Below are positions 10,996 to 21,824 of a stretch of 64,000 bases of DNA, piece after piece. The stretch's first letter is position 1. Every line of letters begins with the position of its first letter. The stretch is taken from the NCBI GenBank assembly GCA_002794785.1, contig NBBA01000013.1, forward strand, positions 496,001 through 560,000, written 5' to 3'. The notes beneath the pieces were generated by a model that made no database searches, was not told the DNA's origin, and saw only the letters and a list, made by a program, of their open reading frames with translations. Source of the DNA: Coniferiporia sulphurascens (Eukaryota; Basidiomycota; Agaricomycetes; Hymenochaetales; Hymenochaetaceae). The position numbers were made by a program, and so were the translations under genes.

Positions 10996-12264
10996 ACTGG
11001 TTCGCGCCCGCGTCGGGTGAGTGATTCAGTGAATGAAAAAAGGGCTTAAATGCACGTGACTTATGGTTACACCAAAAAAACATCTGCACCGACTGCACCG
11101 ACTCCCAACTCTCGACCCGGACATGCTTTCACAGATACCAGGGGACGTTATTCTCTAAATCCTCTATCCATCCCATGTCAGGGATATCCTATCTTTGGAA
11201 AGGGTGAGCTTCTGTGTGTTGATCGCCTTGATTCCAAGTTCCAACATCGTCTTGATTGCCGCTTCGTTAGCGAGCCAACGAAATGCGTCTATTCTGCTGT
11301 AGACGTGCACATTGCTGTGAGACACCATAGCACTGAGGTTCCACTGGCTGACTCAGCTTTGAAATCTCGACCAAGCACATGCACCAGACCTTCCTCCCAA
11401 TGTTTGCATCAACGATCTGCCCGCTCCACGGCTCCGCAATCTCGTTGTGATGGCCGTGTTCTTGTTTGAGAAATGGAGGCATGGAAAGTTCAATCGAGAG
11501 GCTACGTTCGCGAAAATAACGATTCCAGAAGACCCACACAACACAGCCCCTGGCTTTCAACCATTACCCAACTTCCAACCTGTCGTTATGCTCGTGCATG
11601 GAGGACGCTTTCTTTTCCTAACCTGGCCTCGGAGAGACTCATTAACTAGAGGAAGGTTGGAAATAAGTATAGGGTCAGCTGTGCTGGCAACACCCGATAC
11701 CTTATTTGTAACTTAGGGCTTATATGGAATATTTCGGGAATAAGGTCCGTGCTTCATATGTAGTTAGTTATACTATACAGGCTGCTCACTATACCATACA
11801 AAAATATGGCATGTATACTGATATGAGCCGTCACGGTGTGATTATGGCCGTAATTTGAATTGTTAAACATGAGTTACGGTACGGTATGGGGTTTTTTACG
11901 GCCGTACGTGTGAATTTGCTACGGTCCACGCCGTTCATGGAACAGGCTGTGTGTTCCTTCACAGAACTGAGATCAGCCGGGCCAATACAGATATTCATAG
12001 GCGTCAACGCGGTCAGGTACCAATACGGAAAACCTGGGCTGGGTTTATCACGCAAACTGTATTTTGCTTGTACGTTCGATTCTATAACTCGTGCATCCAT
12101 TAATGCCCCTTTCAGCAGCCTATATTACAGGTAAAGGTTGCAGATGAAAGCAGAAAATCCACAAGGTTAATTAATGGCCGAGTTGAAGGCGTCTCAATGA
12201 TCCATCTAGAAAAAGGCTATATTGGTTGCACTGCGCACCATAATCCTGTAAAATTTTCTTAATT

Positions 12265-12540
12265 TTAGCGGAAACTGGACACCAAAGTAAAAATATTTAT
12301 AGAACAAAGTAGAGGACCTGATTCTTGTAAGAGCACTTTTATGAGGTTGATTCTGCCAAGCCCGGTTGATGCTTGCCAGAAATCGGCAGTCTTGTAGAGG
12401 GCCAGAACCATCAAGAGGAGCTCAGATGCAAATGGGGCTGTCCTGTAAAGATATGAGTACAAGTACACAAGCCAAACAACAGGGGAAATGATCACAAAAA
12501 AAAGTCTTTTTGTGGCTGTGCAATCATGCATGAGAAACAT
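12265..12540 (-). pseudogene. Fragment resembling a fungal multi-pass membrane protein
   Basis: The frame reads LFFVIISPVVWLVYLYSYLY, then SELLLMVLALYKTADFW and GRINLIKVLLQESGPLLCSINIF. The alternation of hydrophobic helices, with a basic loop before a last helix starting near LLQESGPLL, resembles the large DUF6533-type family of basidiomycete membrane proteins from memory. Only about 90 codons survive, with no recognisable upstream exons, so it is called a relic. The family assignment is tentative. Confidence 0.3.
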
Positions 12541-13519
12541 GCACGTGATGAAAGAAGAGGGGGGACCGCAATATTAATGGGCCAAAGGTCACACACGTGA
12601 TGTCAATGACTGGACCCCCAGTCATGAACAAGTCACATGTTACAGGAAACGGTGAGAAGCACTAAGAATCACACAAGACCACCATATGAAACATCTGTGG
12701 AGTTGCATAATGACCATCACGCGCATTAGTAAATCATGTCAAACCAATGACATGCGTACGGTAGAGTATAAAAAGAAAATTGTAACAATGCCGAGCGTCG
12801 GCATTACAAAAAAAGAAACGCCGCGGGCCCCGTCGTGATTGTCCGTGATTCAAATTATCGACGTATTGGGAATCTACGTCGTGACGTGCTGTCGACAACG
12901 TTAGCGGTCCGAACACCCCAAATGCAATCCCCCTCGATCTCTCGTCTCTCGATCTCCCGATCGACTCACGTCACAAATTACTCACTGGCACTTCCGCTCA
13001 AGCTCCGCATAATCGGTATGCTTGGCATGGCATCATATAGTATACACATGTACAGTATATATGTCGCCCGGTCAGCGGACTGCGCAGTGCGATCCGTCGG
13101 CCTGGTTTTTTTTTCTTTTTCTTTCCGTAACGTCCCCCGTTTACCAGTGTGGCGTTCAAGTTGCATTCTCGGGTATATCTGCTCTTTCCCGAAATCTTCT
13201 TTCCCGAAAGACACAAAAAAAACACGAAAACGCGGATACATGAGATCGTCATCAACGATCAACTTGAAGATCAACCCGGACTAAACTATGGCCACACAAA
13301 CGGTGCGCGATGCACGTACTATACTACAATAACAACTAGACATTTATGATGTTTTTCGGTATATGCGGGTTGCGCAGCTGTGCGCGCGCACGCCACGCAT
13401 GCAATGCATTGAATGAGAGAAGAAAGAAAAAAAGTAAAACACAAGCTCTCCCTGAAAATAATAAAAATAATAATGACTCAATACGCGAAGTGGTGGGAGC
13501 GGCTCGACATTTCGAAACA

Positions 13520-15317
13520 TCACATCATTCGCGAATCAAACGCGTCGGCATGCATGTACTGCGAGATAAACTCGTCCTCCTGCATCCTGGGCGGGGGTGG
13601 GGGCGGGGGCGGTCCCGCGTTTGTGTGATCTGTTGGCGTGATTTGATCACCCGACTCTATGCTATCCCCTATTCCGTTTTCCTGCGCAACTTGAGCGAAC
13701 GCCGCATCCGCAGGTGCAGAGTCGATCGCCCCAAAACTGTGGCCCGCACTGACGTGCGCTTGCTGGCCCTCGGGGGCGTAATGATTTGGATTTGCATGAC
13801 CCCCGGGGTCAGGGATGCCGTACATCATCCCCTCCGTACGGTTACACAGCGCGTCATACTCCGGGAACGATGGCTGCGGCTCGTGGCCGGCCTCCATCGC
13901 AGGGTGCTGCTGATGCTGCTGCTGCTGCTGCATCGTATGGAAATCCGAATAACCCGCAGGAGGCTCGTTGTCAGATGTGTCTGAGGATGTAGTTGCTTGA
14001 GAAAAAGGATGCGGCCTATATGCGCGTTAGTACAAAGTCACATTCGGAGGATATAAAAGCAACCTACGACGACCCCCCACTACTATCATCATTAAGAAAA
14101 GGGACCGACCCCGCGGGCGCATACATAGAATTAAAATAAGACACTGGCGTGAGCTGGTACACGGGTGTTTGATACTGCGCCCGCTCTGCCTGTAGGGCAC
14201 GATTGCGTGCCAACTGCGCGACAGAGATGGACTGCCGCCTCTCGCGCATCCTCGTCGTATGCTCCCAGCCCGGTGTCGCCAGAGGAGCGGTGTTTACCGC
14301 ATCCCAGCAGTCGTCGACGGAGCTGATGGGCCGGACCGGCAGTCCCATGACGTGGAGCGCGTTGGAGCCCCGGTTAACGTACGCATTTGCCGATCCGCGC
14401 AACGAGTCCTCCGGCCAGCTCACGCGCTTTATCGGAATACCGTGCTCGCCCACAAGAGGTGTGTCGGGCAAATCGAGGTGGTGGAACGCCCTGTGCACGG
14501 GCGGGGCGGAATGCGCCCCTTCGTCGTGTGGCGGGTTCGTCGAGACGAAGAACGGCGACGGGTCAAGCGGGGATGGTGGATGGGTAAGCGAACCACCTAT
14601 CGCTGTGTGGGGCTCGCCAGTCCTCAGGCTGTCGGAAGACTCTGGCCTGCGGTGGCGCTGCTGCTGCCTCTGTGTACCACGTACGCGGGTTTCGGGCGCC
14701 CACACGCACGCGAGACCGCGGTCGGCACAGCGTTTGCACGTAGGGCGCGTACCGGAGCACTAACACGAAAAGGGGGGAATAAGCAACAGACAGACAGAGG
14801 TGAAATTTTAAAAAAAAAAGCATACCTTGGTCTTCCTGTCTCGACACTTTTCGCAGGCCTGACCCGTCCTCTGACGCGCGTTTAAATTCGGCGTACGGCA
14901 GTAGGATGCAGTGTCACTGGCAGACCTTTTCGGGGACGACCCGCTGTCTCCGTCTGTGCGGCGCGAGAATGCGGTCGACAAGGCGGAGGTGGGAATCGAT
15001 CCTTGCCCGAGGTTCTGCGCCAGGCCCGGGGCGTCTCCGCCTGTCGCTTGGGCTGAGAGGGTGGTGCGCGTCGGCTGGTTAGGCAGCGCAAAGGTAGGCA
15101 TATCCTGGGGGGCACCACCAAAGGGAGGGAACGCGGATGACGCGCCCGGCGGGTAATGGTGGGGCTCCGGATGCATGAAGCCTTGCTGTAGCTGGGGCTG
15201 GAGCCAAGAGGCGTCGAGCGAGCCGCCTGCGGGTCTGGTGTAGGTGAATGCGTTGGCGCCGACGGCTGGAGGCGACAGGCTGGGGGGACTGTATTCCGCG
15301 AGGCCCGTGAGCATCAC
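13520..15317 (-). CDS. Zn2Cys6 fungal transcription factor
   Basis: Three exons: 15317-14826, 14759-14068 and 14015-13520. The intron 1 junction falls inside the binuclear zinc cluster, giving ACEKCRDRKTK joined to CSGTRPTCKRCADRGLACVW. All six cysteines have the C-x2-C-x6-C-x6-C-x2-C-x6-C spacing of Gal4-type DNA-binding domains. The cluster is central (about residues 155-185). It is preceded by a Pro/Gly/Ala-rich region and followed by a long disordered tail with poly-Gln ([10 protein letters not shown]) and a run of eight prolines. I see no fungal-specific middle-homology domain. The total is about 560 residues. Targets are unknown. The start at 15317 is the first ATG of the open frame; an upstream exon cannot be excluded. 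Confidence 0.85.
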
Positions 15318-16130
15318 GGACGGGTGTCGGATGCGGGTAGTGGGGGAACGGATAGACGGATAGACGGGGGCAGGAGATGAAGGAAAGGGGAGGGAGGAGA
15401 GGAGGGGAGGATGAGACCGGCTTATAGCAAGTGAAGGTCAGACCGGAGGGCGGGGGCGGCGGATGACGGAGACGACAGGGCCGTGACAAAACGCGGCATC
15501 GGGATTAGTTTGAACCAGGTTTGGCACCGTGCGATGTCAGCGCTCAGTTCTGCCTCCACTCGCTCCGAGTCCGCGTCCGAGTCCGAGTCCAAGTCCTTGC
15601 TCCGCCGACGACCACCACACGTTTCCTGGCGTACGCTGCCCCTTGGGATATCAGCACCCCCGCTGCACATCCATATTCCGGCACACAGGGCCAGGGCCAG
15701 ACCCCGCCAGCCTCCAAGCTCCCCCGTGTCTCAGATACAGGTGCGGACGGTGGGTCCACCGCACCGCATTAGGAACCCAATCGTCGATCCCCACAAATCC
15801 TAATCAGCCCCCTGTATTTGGCGATCGCACTTGTACACTAACTAATATAGCACGCGGCACATTCCGCAGTCAACAACCTGACCAGCTTCCACCCCACCGT
15901 CCCCTTCCGCCCGGCTTATCCATGACCCGGTCCAAATTTCACTCTGGCATATCGAAAAAATGCGGTCGAGGCCCTCTTGAACCACCTCCCTCAGATTACC
16001 CATATCCTGCCCTGGCGAGAAATGAGCAGCCCAAAAATTTACTTCCTAAATTATCTAAAAAGATACGCCCTGTCACCATCCGTGGAACTGTGCTCGTTGT
16101 CAGCAGTCACCCGCACGCGACCCTATTTCC
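15318..16130. other. Intergenic 0.8 kb, no gene recognised
   Basis: Upstream region of the Zn2Cys6 gene and 3' flank of the acyl-CoA dehydrogenase gene. A 201-codon frame at 15529-16134 plus is rich in Pro, Ser and Arg and has no motif. It arises from a CT-rich tract and is not accepted as coding. Confidence 0.4.
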
Positions 16131-17834
16131 TTAATTCAAAAACGAGTTGTTAAACTCCCGTCCAATAAGCATGCGTCGGATTTCCTGTGTGCCGGCCCCA
16201 ATAGCGTACAACCGCGCGTCCCGCAGGAAGCGGCCCATAGGGAAGTCTGAACCGAGTTGTAAGCCAAGCAAGCCGACTCGGAGCAACCGTGCGCTCTGTC
16301 TCACCATTAATGTACCCATTCCCTCCTAAGCACTGCATACCCTCCAAGGCGACTTCGATTGCCCTATCGGTAGAGTAGAGAATGGACCCTGCGCAGTCCT
16401 GTAATGATGTTAGTCTGGTGACATAATACCAAGAGGAAGTGTGCCTGACCCGTCGTGAGATGTGACCTTCATCGCACGCACGTGCGACGGCATATACGTA
16501 AGCCCGGCTGGCCTCGAGCTTCGTGTACATGTCCGCGATCTTGCCTAACATAATTTAATTAACGAAGAAAGTCACTTTAAAATTTTGGGGCTTGCAGATG
16601 GTACCTTGCATCAACTGGAAAGTCCCTATAGGCTGCCCGAACTGTTTTCGTGTGTGGACATACTCGACAGCATAGTCAAAGGCGGCCTGCATCAGCCCGA
16701 GCGGCCCCCCGCTAAGCACGAGACGTTCGAGATCGAGGCCAGACATCAGCACACCTGCACCCTTGTCTACTTGGCCTAGAACATTCTCTGTATCTCTCAT
16801 GAGTGTCCGTAAGAATCATGAGCGACCGAGCAATACAAACCTTCCGGGACAAAGCAGTCCTCGAACACAAGTTCGCACGTATCGCTCCCGCGCATCCCAA
16901 CCTTGTCAAGCTTCTGGTGCGTCGAGAAGCCCTCAAAGCCCTTCTCGACGATGAACGCCGTGATTCCCTTAGAGCCCTTATCCGGCGACGTTTTCGCGTA
17001 TACTACGAGCGTCGACGCGCTCGGCCCATTGGTGATCCAGAACTTGTTCCCGTTGAGCACCCACCCGCCAGCGGCCCGCGTCGCGCGCAACTTCATGCTC
17101 ACGACGTCGCTCCCGCTCTCTGGTTCACTCATCGCGAGACTGCCGACTTTGGCGCCGCTCACGAGGTCGGGCAGGTATTTGCCCTTCTGCGCGGCTGTCC
17201 CGTGCCTGTGGATCTGGTTCACTGTTTTCCGGTCAGGCTACTTCATCTCCATTCGGGTCCGCTGGTGACGTACCGCATAGATTTGAGTGTGCTGCATATG
17301 AAAGCCCAACTGAACCAGACGCGCGCGAGATTTCCTGGTGTTTGCCTTAGCTAGAAATTACAGCGTAAAGCTCATGGACCACACCTCCATAGCCAGCGTG
17401 TGCTGGAAGTAGCCCATCCCCAGACCTCCATAATCTGGCGAGACAGTGACGCCAAGCAGCCCCATAGAGCCAAGTTTGGGCCAAAGGTCCTACGAGTAGA
17501 AAAACATTAGCCGCATTCGAAAGCAGACATTTGTATGGTACGTACAATCGGAAACACGTTAGACTTGTCTATCTCCTCCGCGCGGTGCGCGACCTCAGAT
17601 TCAACAAACTGCCCGACAGCATCTCTAAACTAATTTTGCAGACGTGAGTACGCGGGTTTGCTAGCAGCGCCAGTACGTACTGACCTCGACCTGGTCGGCA
17701 GAAAGACCCGCGACGTGGTGGTTGTATTGCGAGATACGTCTGCGGGCTTGGGAGATCGCTGGACGCAGCGACGACGACGACGATGATGATGGCAATAATG
17801 TGCGTTTGAAGTTGCGGGCGAGCAGGCGGGACAT
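16131..17834 (-). CDS. IVD: Isovaleryl-CoA dehydrogenase, mitochondrial
   Basis: FAD-dependent acyl-CoA dehydrogenase of leucine breakdown, oxidising isovaleryl-CoA to 3-methylcrotonyl-CoA and passing electrons to ETF. The start [14 protein letters not shown] is Arg-rich and amphipathic, a mitochondrial presequence. Later segments are [37 protein letters not shown] (acyl-CoA dehydrogenase signature 1), [35 protein letters not shown] (this Glu is the position of the catalytic base in the IVD subgroup), [27 protein letters not shown] and [18 protein letters not shown] (signature 2). About eight exons, with introns around 50-70 nt. The E in the ERLV loop, rather than near the C-terminus, is what separates IVD from other ACADs. 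Confidence 0.9.
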
Positions 17835-20034
17835 GGTAGGGTTGTTGGTGGAAAGGATGGTCGTCGACCGGCTAATGCGGGGTACCAGCCCGTGCGCCCA
17901 GTGATGGCGGCCGCGGAACGGATGCTCCGGTCAGATGGCTCCGCCCGTGATTATTGAATGTCACGTTTTGGTCACGGGACTGCTGCTGATCCGATTTACA
18001 AGTACTCGAAAGTCAGTTGTAAGCTACATTGATATGTACTAAGAAAAAGATAAGGCGAGCCTACACACGATAGGCATTAATTACTTACATTTTGAGGTTC
18101 GCTGTTAATTTTACGCGCCGTTTTATGGAACCACAAAATGGCGGCCTTAAGTTCATGCCAAGTATCCGACTCGGATAATACCAATATACACCTTCCGGAA
18201 TCCGGCTCCTCTCCAGCCAATTCCATCCGATCCTACCATCTTTTCCTCTTTTCCTTAAAAAAATCCTTAGTGCCAGTGTGTCATCCAGATGACTGCGGTC
18301 CGACTACATCCATACGCTTGTAGAACTTGAAATTCTTTTCCCCTTTGCTCGTGTTCGCAGAGAAAAAAAAGCACCATGACTCTCTGGGCTCCTCCGAGTA
18401 TGTATATGTAACCCGTAAAAGTTGATTATATTTAATTAATTGTCGTTTGATGACGTGCTGAAGTGTGAAAGAAAGCCTCCACTTAACCCTTCGTTCGAGA
18501 AACCATCAATAGTATCAATAGGGACCATCAGATGTTACTCGGACAACGTTCAGTTTCAACTGAAAGGTTGGATTCGACGTATGGAATCTTGGAGATGCCT
18601 CGGTACTGAGGCTTCTCTGTCCCTTTTGCATTGATGCTTCTGCTCCCCCACCCGCTAGAAGCCTGAGAGCCTCAGACAAGCGCTATGACCAAGCATACGT
18701 CCGTCCGTGCCTTCAAAGGAGAAAGTTACTGCAGGTGCCGGGTCTAGGCAAGAGAGAGAATGACATTTCAAGCAGCTCATATTAACCGTTCGACAGACAC
18801 GACTAAGAATAAGGCAGGTTGACTCAAAGTTTGCGAGAAGGCTGAGGTTTGATGCAAATGGAGAGAATAGTAAAAAAATATGACGGAAACAAATGGCGCG
18901 GTGAGTTCTGCATACAGTAGCTACTGTTTCTGCGGTGACGAGTAATAATCGGGAGCGGAAAGACCACACTTGATGCCGTGCGCGCAAATTTACTCGCCTC
19001 CGGTACGCTAATGTAGTGTCCGGCAGGGTTCCGCGGATAGACGCTATAGGCACCGCAGAAGAGTGAGGATCGACGTGCCGTAACGAGTGAGAGTTGGACA
19101 TGCAAAAGACGAGACAGATGGCGGCTGGTGCCGGCGGGATCTGCGGCGAGGCACACACTCGACCGAGCGTCGAAATAACGGCGGTGCTTCAGTACCTCGT
19201 TCGAGGGGCAGATGCATTTGTAGGGGCAAAAAGGATGGTCGTTCCAGTAGACAGGAAATGTGGAGTGAAACATGGCCGACGGTAACAAGAAAAAAAGGAG
19301 TAGGGTCTGTAGTAGATAAACTTAGATCCTCGAGGAGCTTTAGCTCAGGAACAAGACCTGCGGAAGGCCTCAATCAGCTGGCTTAAGTCTGGAGACGAGA
19401 TCAGTTAGTGATCTCACCGTAATTAACCATCGAAAAAATCCGAATAAAGCAACTGGGCACAGCCAGGGGGGTCTTTGTTGATGAAATGGGCTGAGGCCCA
19501 ATTGGGTGTTGTAACCAGATTGGCAAGAGTCCGTGTTGCATGGATTGTCATGAACAAACTTCGATCCGCACAGGAACCTCGCCTGCTTAGTCCCAGAGCG
19601 CGCAACAGGCGTCATCAAAAACTATTATCCACTTTAGGGCATACGCTCCCCGATCATACCACAGGGGTGAGAAATTGTTGTTGATGAGATTGGCAATGGG
19701 TTGGACCACCGGTCATATGCATAAAAGGAGATAGAGACGTTTTGATGGGACATGGTATGGGCACATGCACCGATGCCGAACAACGCGTTCTTCTCTTCTC
19801 GGGAAGAGTAATTCCGATATAGGCCGCAAGACTGGAAGCATTCACTTGGATACTTCGAAAGTCGTGGTACTTCAGACGAGGGCACTATATACGAAGTGTC
19901 AGAATATAGTCAGTGAAAATATCGACCGACTCACCATTATTCTTTCTATTCAAGTCCTGTAAGTTGAAAACTTACCAATAGATAGTCAGATATTTATATA
20001 CACATATCTTACGGAACGGTCCTACTTGATGCCC
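17835..20034. other. Intergenic 2.2 kb without a recognisable gene
   Basis: Short frames on both strands (18655-19158 minus, 19087-19386 plus, 19634-19885 minus) do not connect by credible splice sites and show no family motif. A ten-triplet GAC/GAT tract lies just inside the IVD 5' region (about 17771-17792), not in this gap. Confidence 0.35.
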
Positions 20035-21452
20035 CTATTGGCGCAAGGCGTCATGACAACGTCTCGTATCGCTGCCCGTGGCAGACATGGCGATGGCGCG
20101 GTCCAATTCGGCCCATCTTTTCAGACGGCTCATGCTCTTCGGGTCCAGATCAATAACAGTGATGGTATCTGGCGCACTCTCGCCTCTACCAAGATGGAGC
20201 ATCACCGAACAATCCTTGAAGGTCGCGGACAATAAGTAAGCCATCACGTAGTAATGCAAGTAGGCGGGGTCGGGGGCAGAGTGATTGAGCTCGGCATGAA
20301 ATTTTGAGGAAAGGTAGGACTCGACGAAGAGAATCCAGTCCTCTAAATTTGGATCCGGGAAGAGCGTCTCAAGAGGGGAAACATCAGTGGATAAGGCACG
20401 GTGGGCTTCGTACAGCGCAAAAAGGCCCTCGATATCAAGTGGGTCGAGCGTACGTTGCAGATGTGCGATGTCCCTTAGAATCGGGCTTCTCGTGAGGAGG
20501 GGCAAGAGCCTGGCGATAAATAATTCCAACGGCTCGATTTCTCTTACATCACCAGTGATTTCTTCGTTATCGTTAAGCAAGAATCGAAATCTTTTGTGCT
20601 TCAGAAAGTAACATTCAATAACGAACGCGTTTTAAGACGAACATGCATTAAATTAAGTACTCACAAAATCTTTCGGATCAACTAGTCTGCCGCACACGAA
20701 AAGTTTAAGATTATTGATTGCACCTTCGCTTCTTACCCAAGCCTTCCATAGACACCGAAGTGCGTGTGCCACTCTTTCGTCGTTTCCGGAGAACAGATCA
20801 AGGGGGCAGTACTCGTGAGACGCGTCCTCGCCTCTGAGCGCTCGGTAGTGAGAGTGCATGCAAAACCGACATTGTCGGGACTTGACATCGTGCGTCTCCA
20901 TAGAGAGATGCGTAAGGTTCGGGAGAAAGCCCCATTTTGGCTTCATACATGCGCGTGTTGGTTCGAAGAGCGAGATAATGGGGAAAAGGTGCTCACTTTT
21001 ATTTCCACAGCCCACCCTTCTCCACCAACGAGATCAGTTGCCAAAACAGCTTTCCGGCGCTGAACATCGATGTCGTCCTTCCGTCTTCGCTCTGATGGCC
21101 GCGCGTCCCTAGAAGAGCACCGCAAAATTTCAAGCCACGATCTATTGACGCCTACGGTCTCGAGGCGGGGAAGGTATGCGGGTGAAATCAGCTGAGATGT
21201 AACCTTGTGCTGGAACGCAATAGACGGATCATCCGGTTCCCCAATCTCTCCACATCTGTTTCCGTCTTCAGGGGCGCTGTGTTGGACGGTCGCTTTGCGC
21301 AGTCTGAGGACAGTTCCTGAGAAAAGGGGATGGGATGGGCCGCAGTATGAGAAGACGATGGTGGCTCCGCCCTCTGACACGTATCGCCAGTCGCTGGGAG
21401 ACGTAGTGCTAACACAGACGGGCTGCACGGACGAGTCCATTTTCGCTTGCAC
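20035..21452 (-). CDS. IPK1: Inositol-pentakisphosphate 2-kinase
   Basis: Phosphorylates Ins(1,3,4,5,6)P5 at the 2-position to make phytate (InsP6), which serves nuclear mRNA export among other roles. Three exons: 21452-20997, 20940-20665 and 20598-20035. Family motifs in order are WRYVSEGGATIVFSY (the N-terminal glycine-containing strand), VLRLRK, VEIKPKWGFLP (spliced at the first intron), SRQCRFCMHSHYR, EYCPLDLFSG, LLSATFKDCSVML and VIDLDPKSMSRLKRW. Translation may begin at the second Met (21440, MDSSVQP), since the first lies only four codons before. Total is about 430 residues. This family is divergent in sequence, but the EIKPK, CRFCMH and DLDPK motifs make the call firm. Confidence 0.9.
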
Positions 21453-21824
21453 CTAGACGTTAGGACACACTCGGGCGACACTGGAGGCAGCTTACATGCT
21501 TCAAGACGTCAGTCGAGACGAGTCAATTTGGGTGAACTGCGCCGATTAACGAATTGAGCACAATAATACACTGCGGACTTTAGCATGCACTGCATGCAAA
21601 CCCCTATAATGCGTGAACCAAGAGCTTCCCAACCGGCCGCTTTGCTTAGGCAAGGCAATTAAAATATAAATAGTACTTAGGAAGCTAAGAGAGAGAAAGC
21701 AGGAGGCAAACAGCCATCTGCTGACTAATAATTTCCTATTGCGTGCTCAAGCAAGAACAGTGTCCGCGTCCGCGACGACTTTCTCGACTTTGTAGTGCCC
21801 ACCGCGTTCAATTATACTCACACG
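21453..21824. promoter_or_regulatory. Divergent promoter region between IPK1 and kinesin
   Basis: A 372-bp spacer between two genes transcribed away from each other. It contains the inverted repeat GCATGCACTGCATGC around 21582-21597 and an AT-rich TTAAAATATAAATA element near 21659-21671. Promoter function is inferred from position. Confidence 0.4.

Larger units (their letters stand above)
10912..13519. other. Gene-poor 2.6 kb region downstream of the Crinkler-like gene
   Basis: Apart from the microsatellite and the membrane-protein relic annotated separately, I see only unconnected short frames (for example 11050-11469 and 11447-11716 plus, 12835-13284 plus) with no motif. Several A/T-rich stretches and scattered TATA-like strings are present. 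No RNA gene was recognised. Confidence 0.4.

Noticed and set aside
15529..16134. 201-codon plus-strand frame upstream of IVD
   Set aside because: Pro/Ser/Arg-rich, no motif, explained by a pyrimidine-rich tract.
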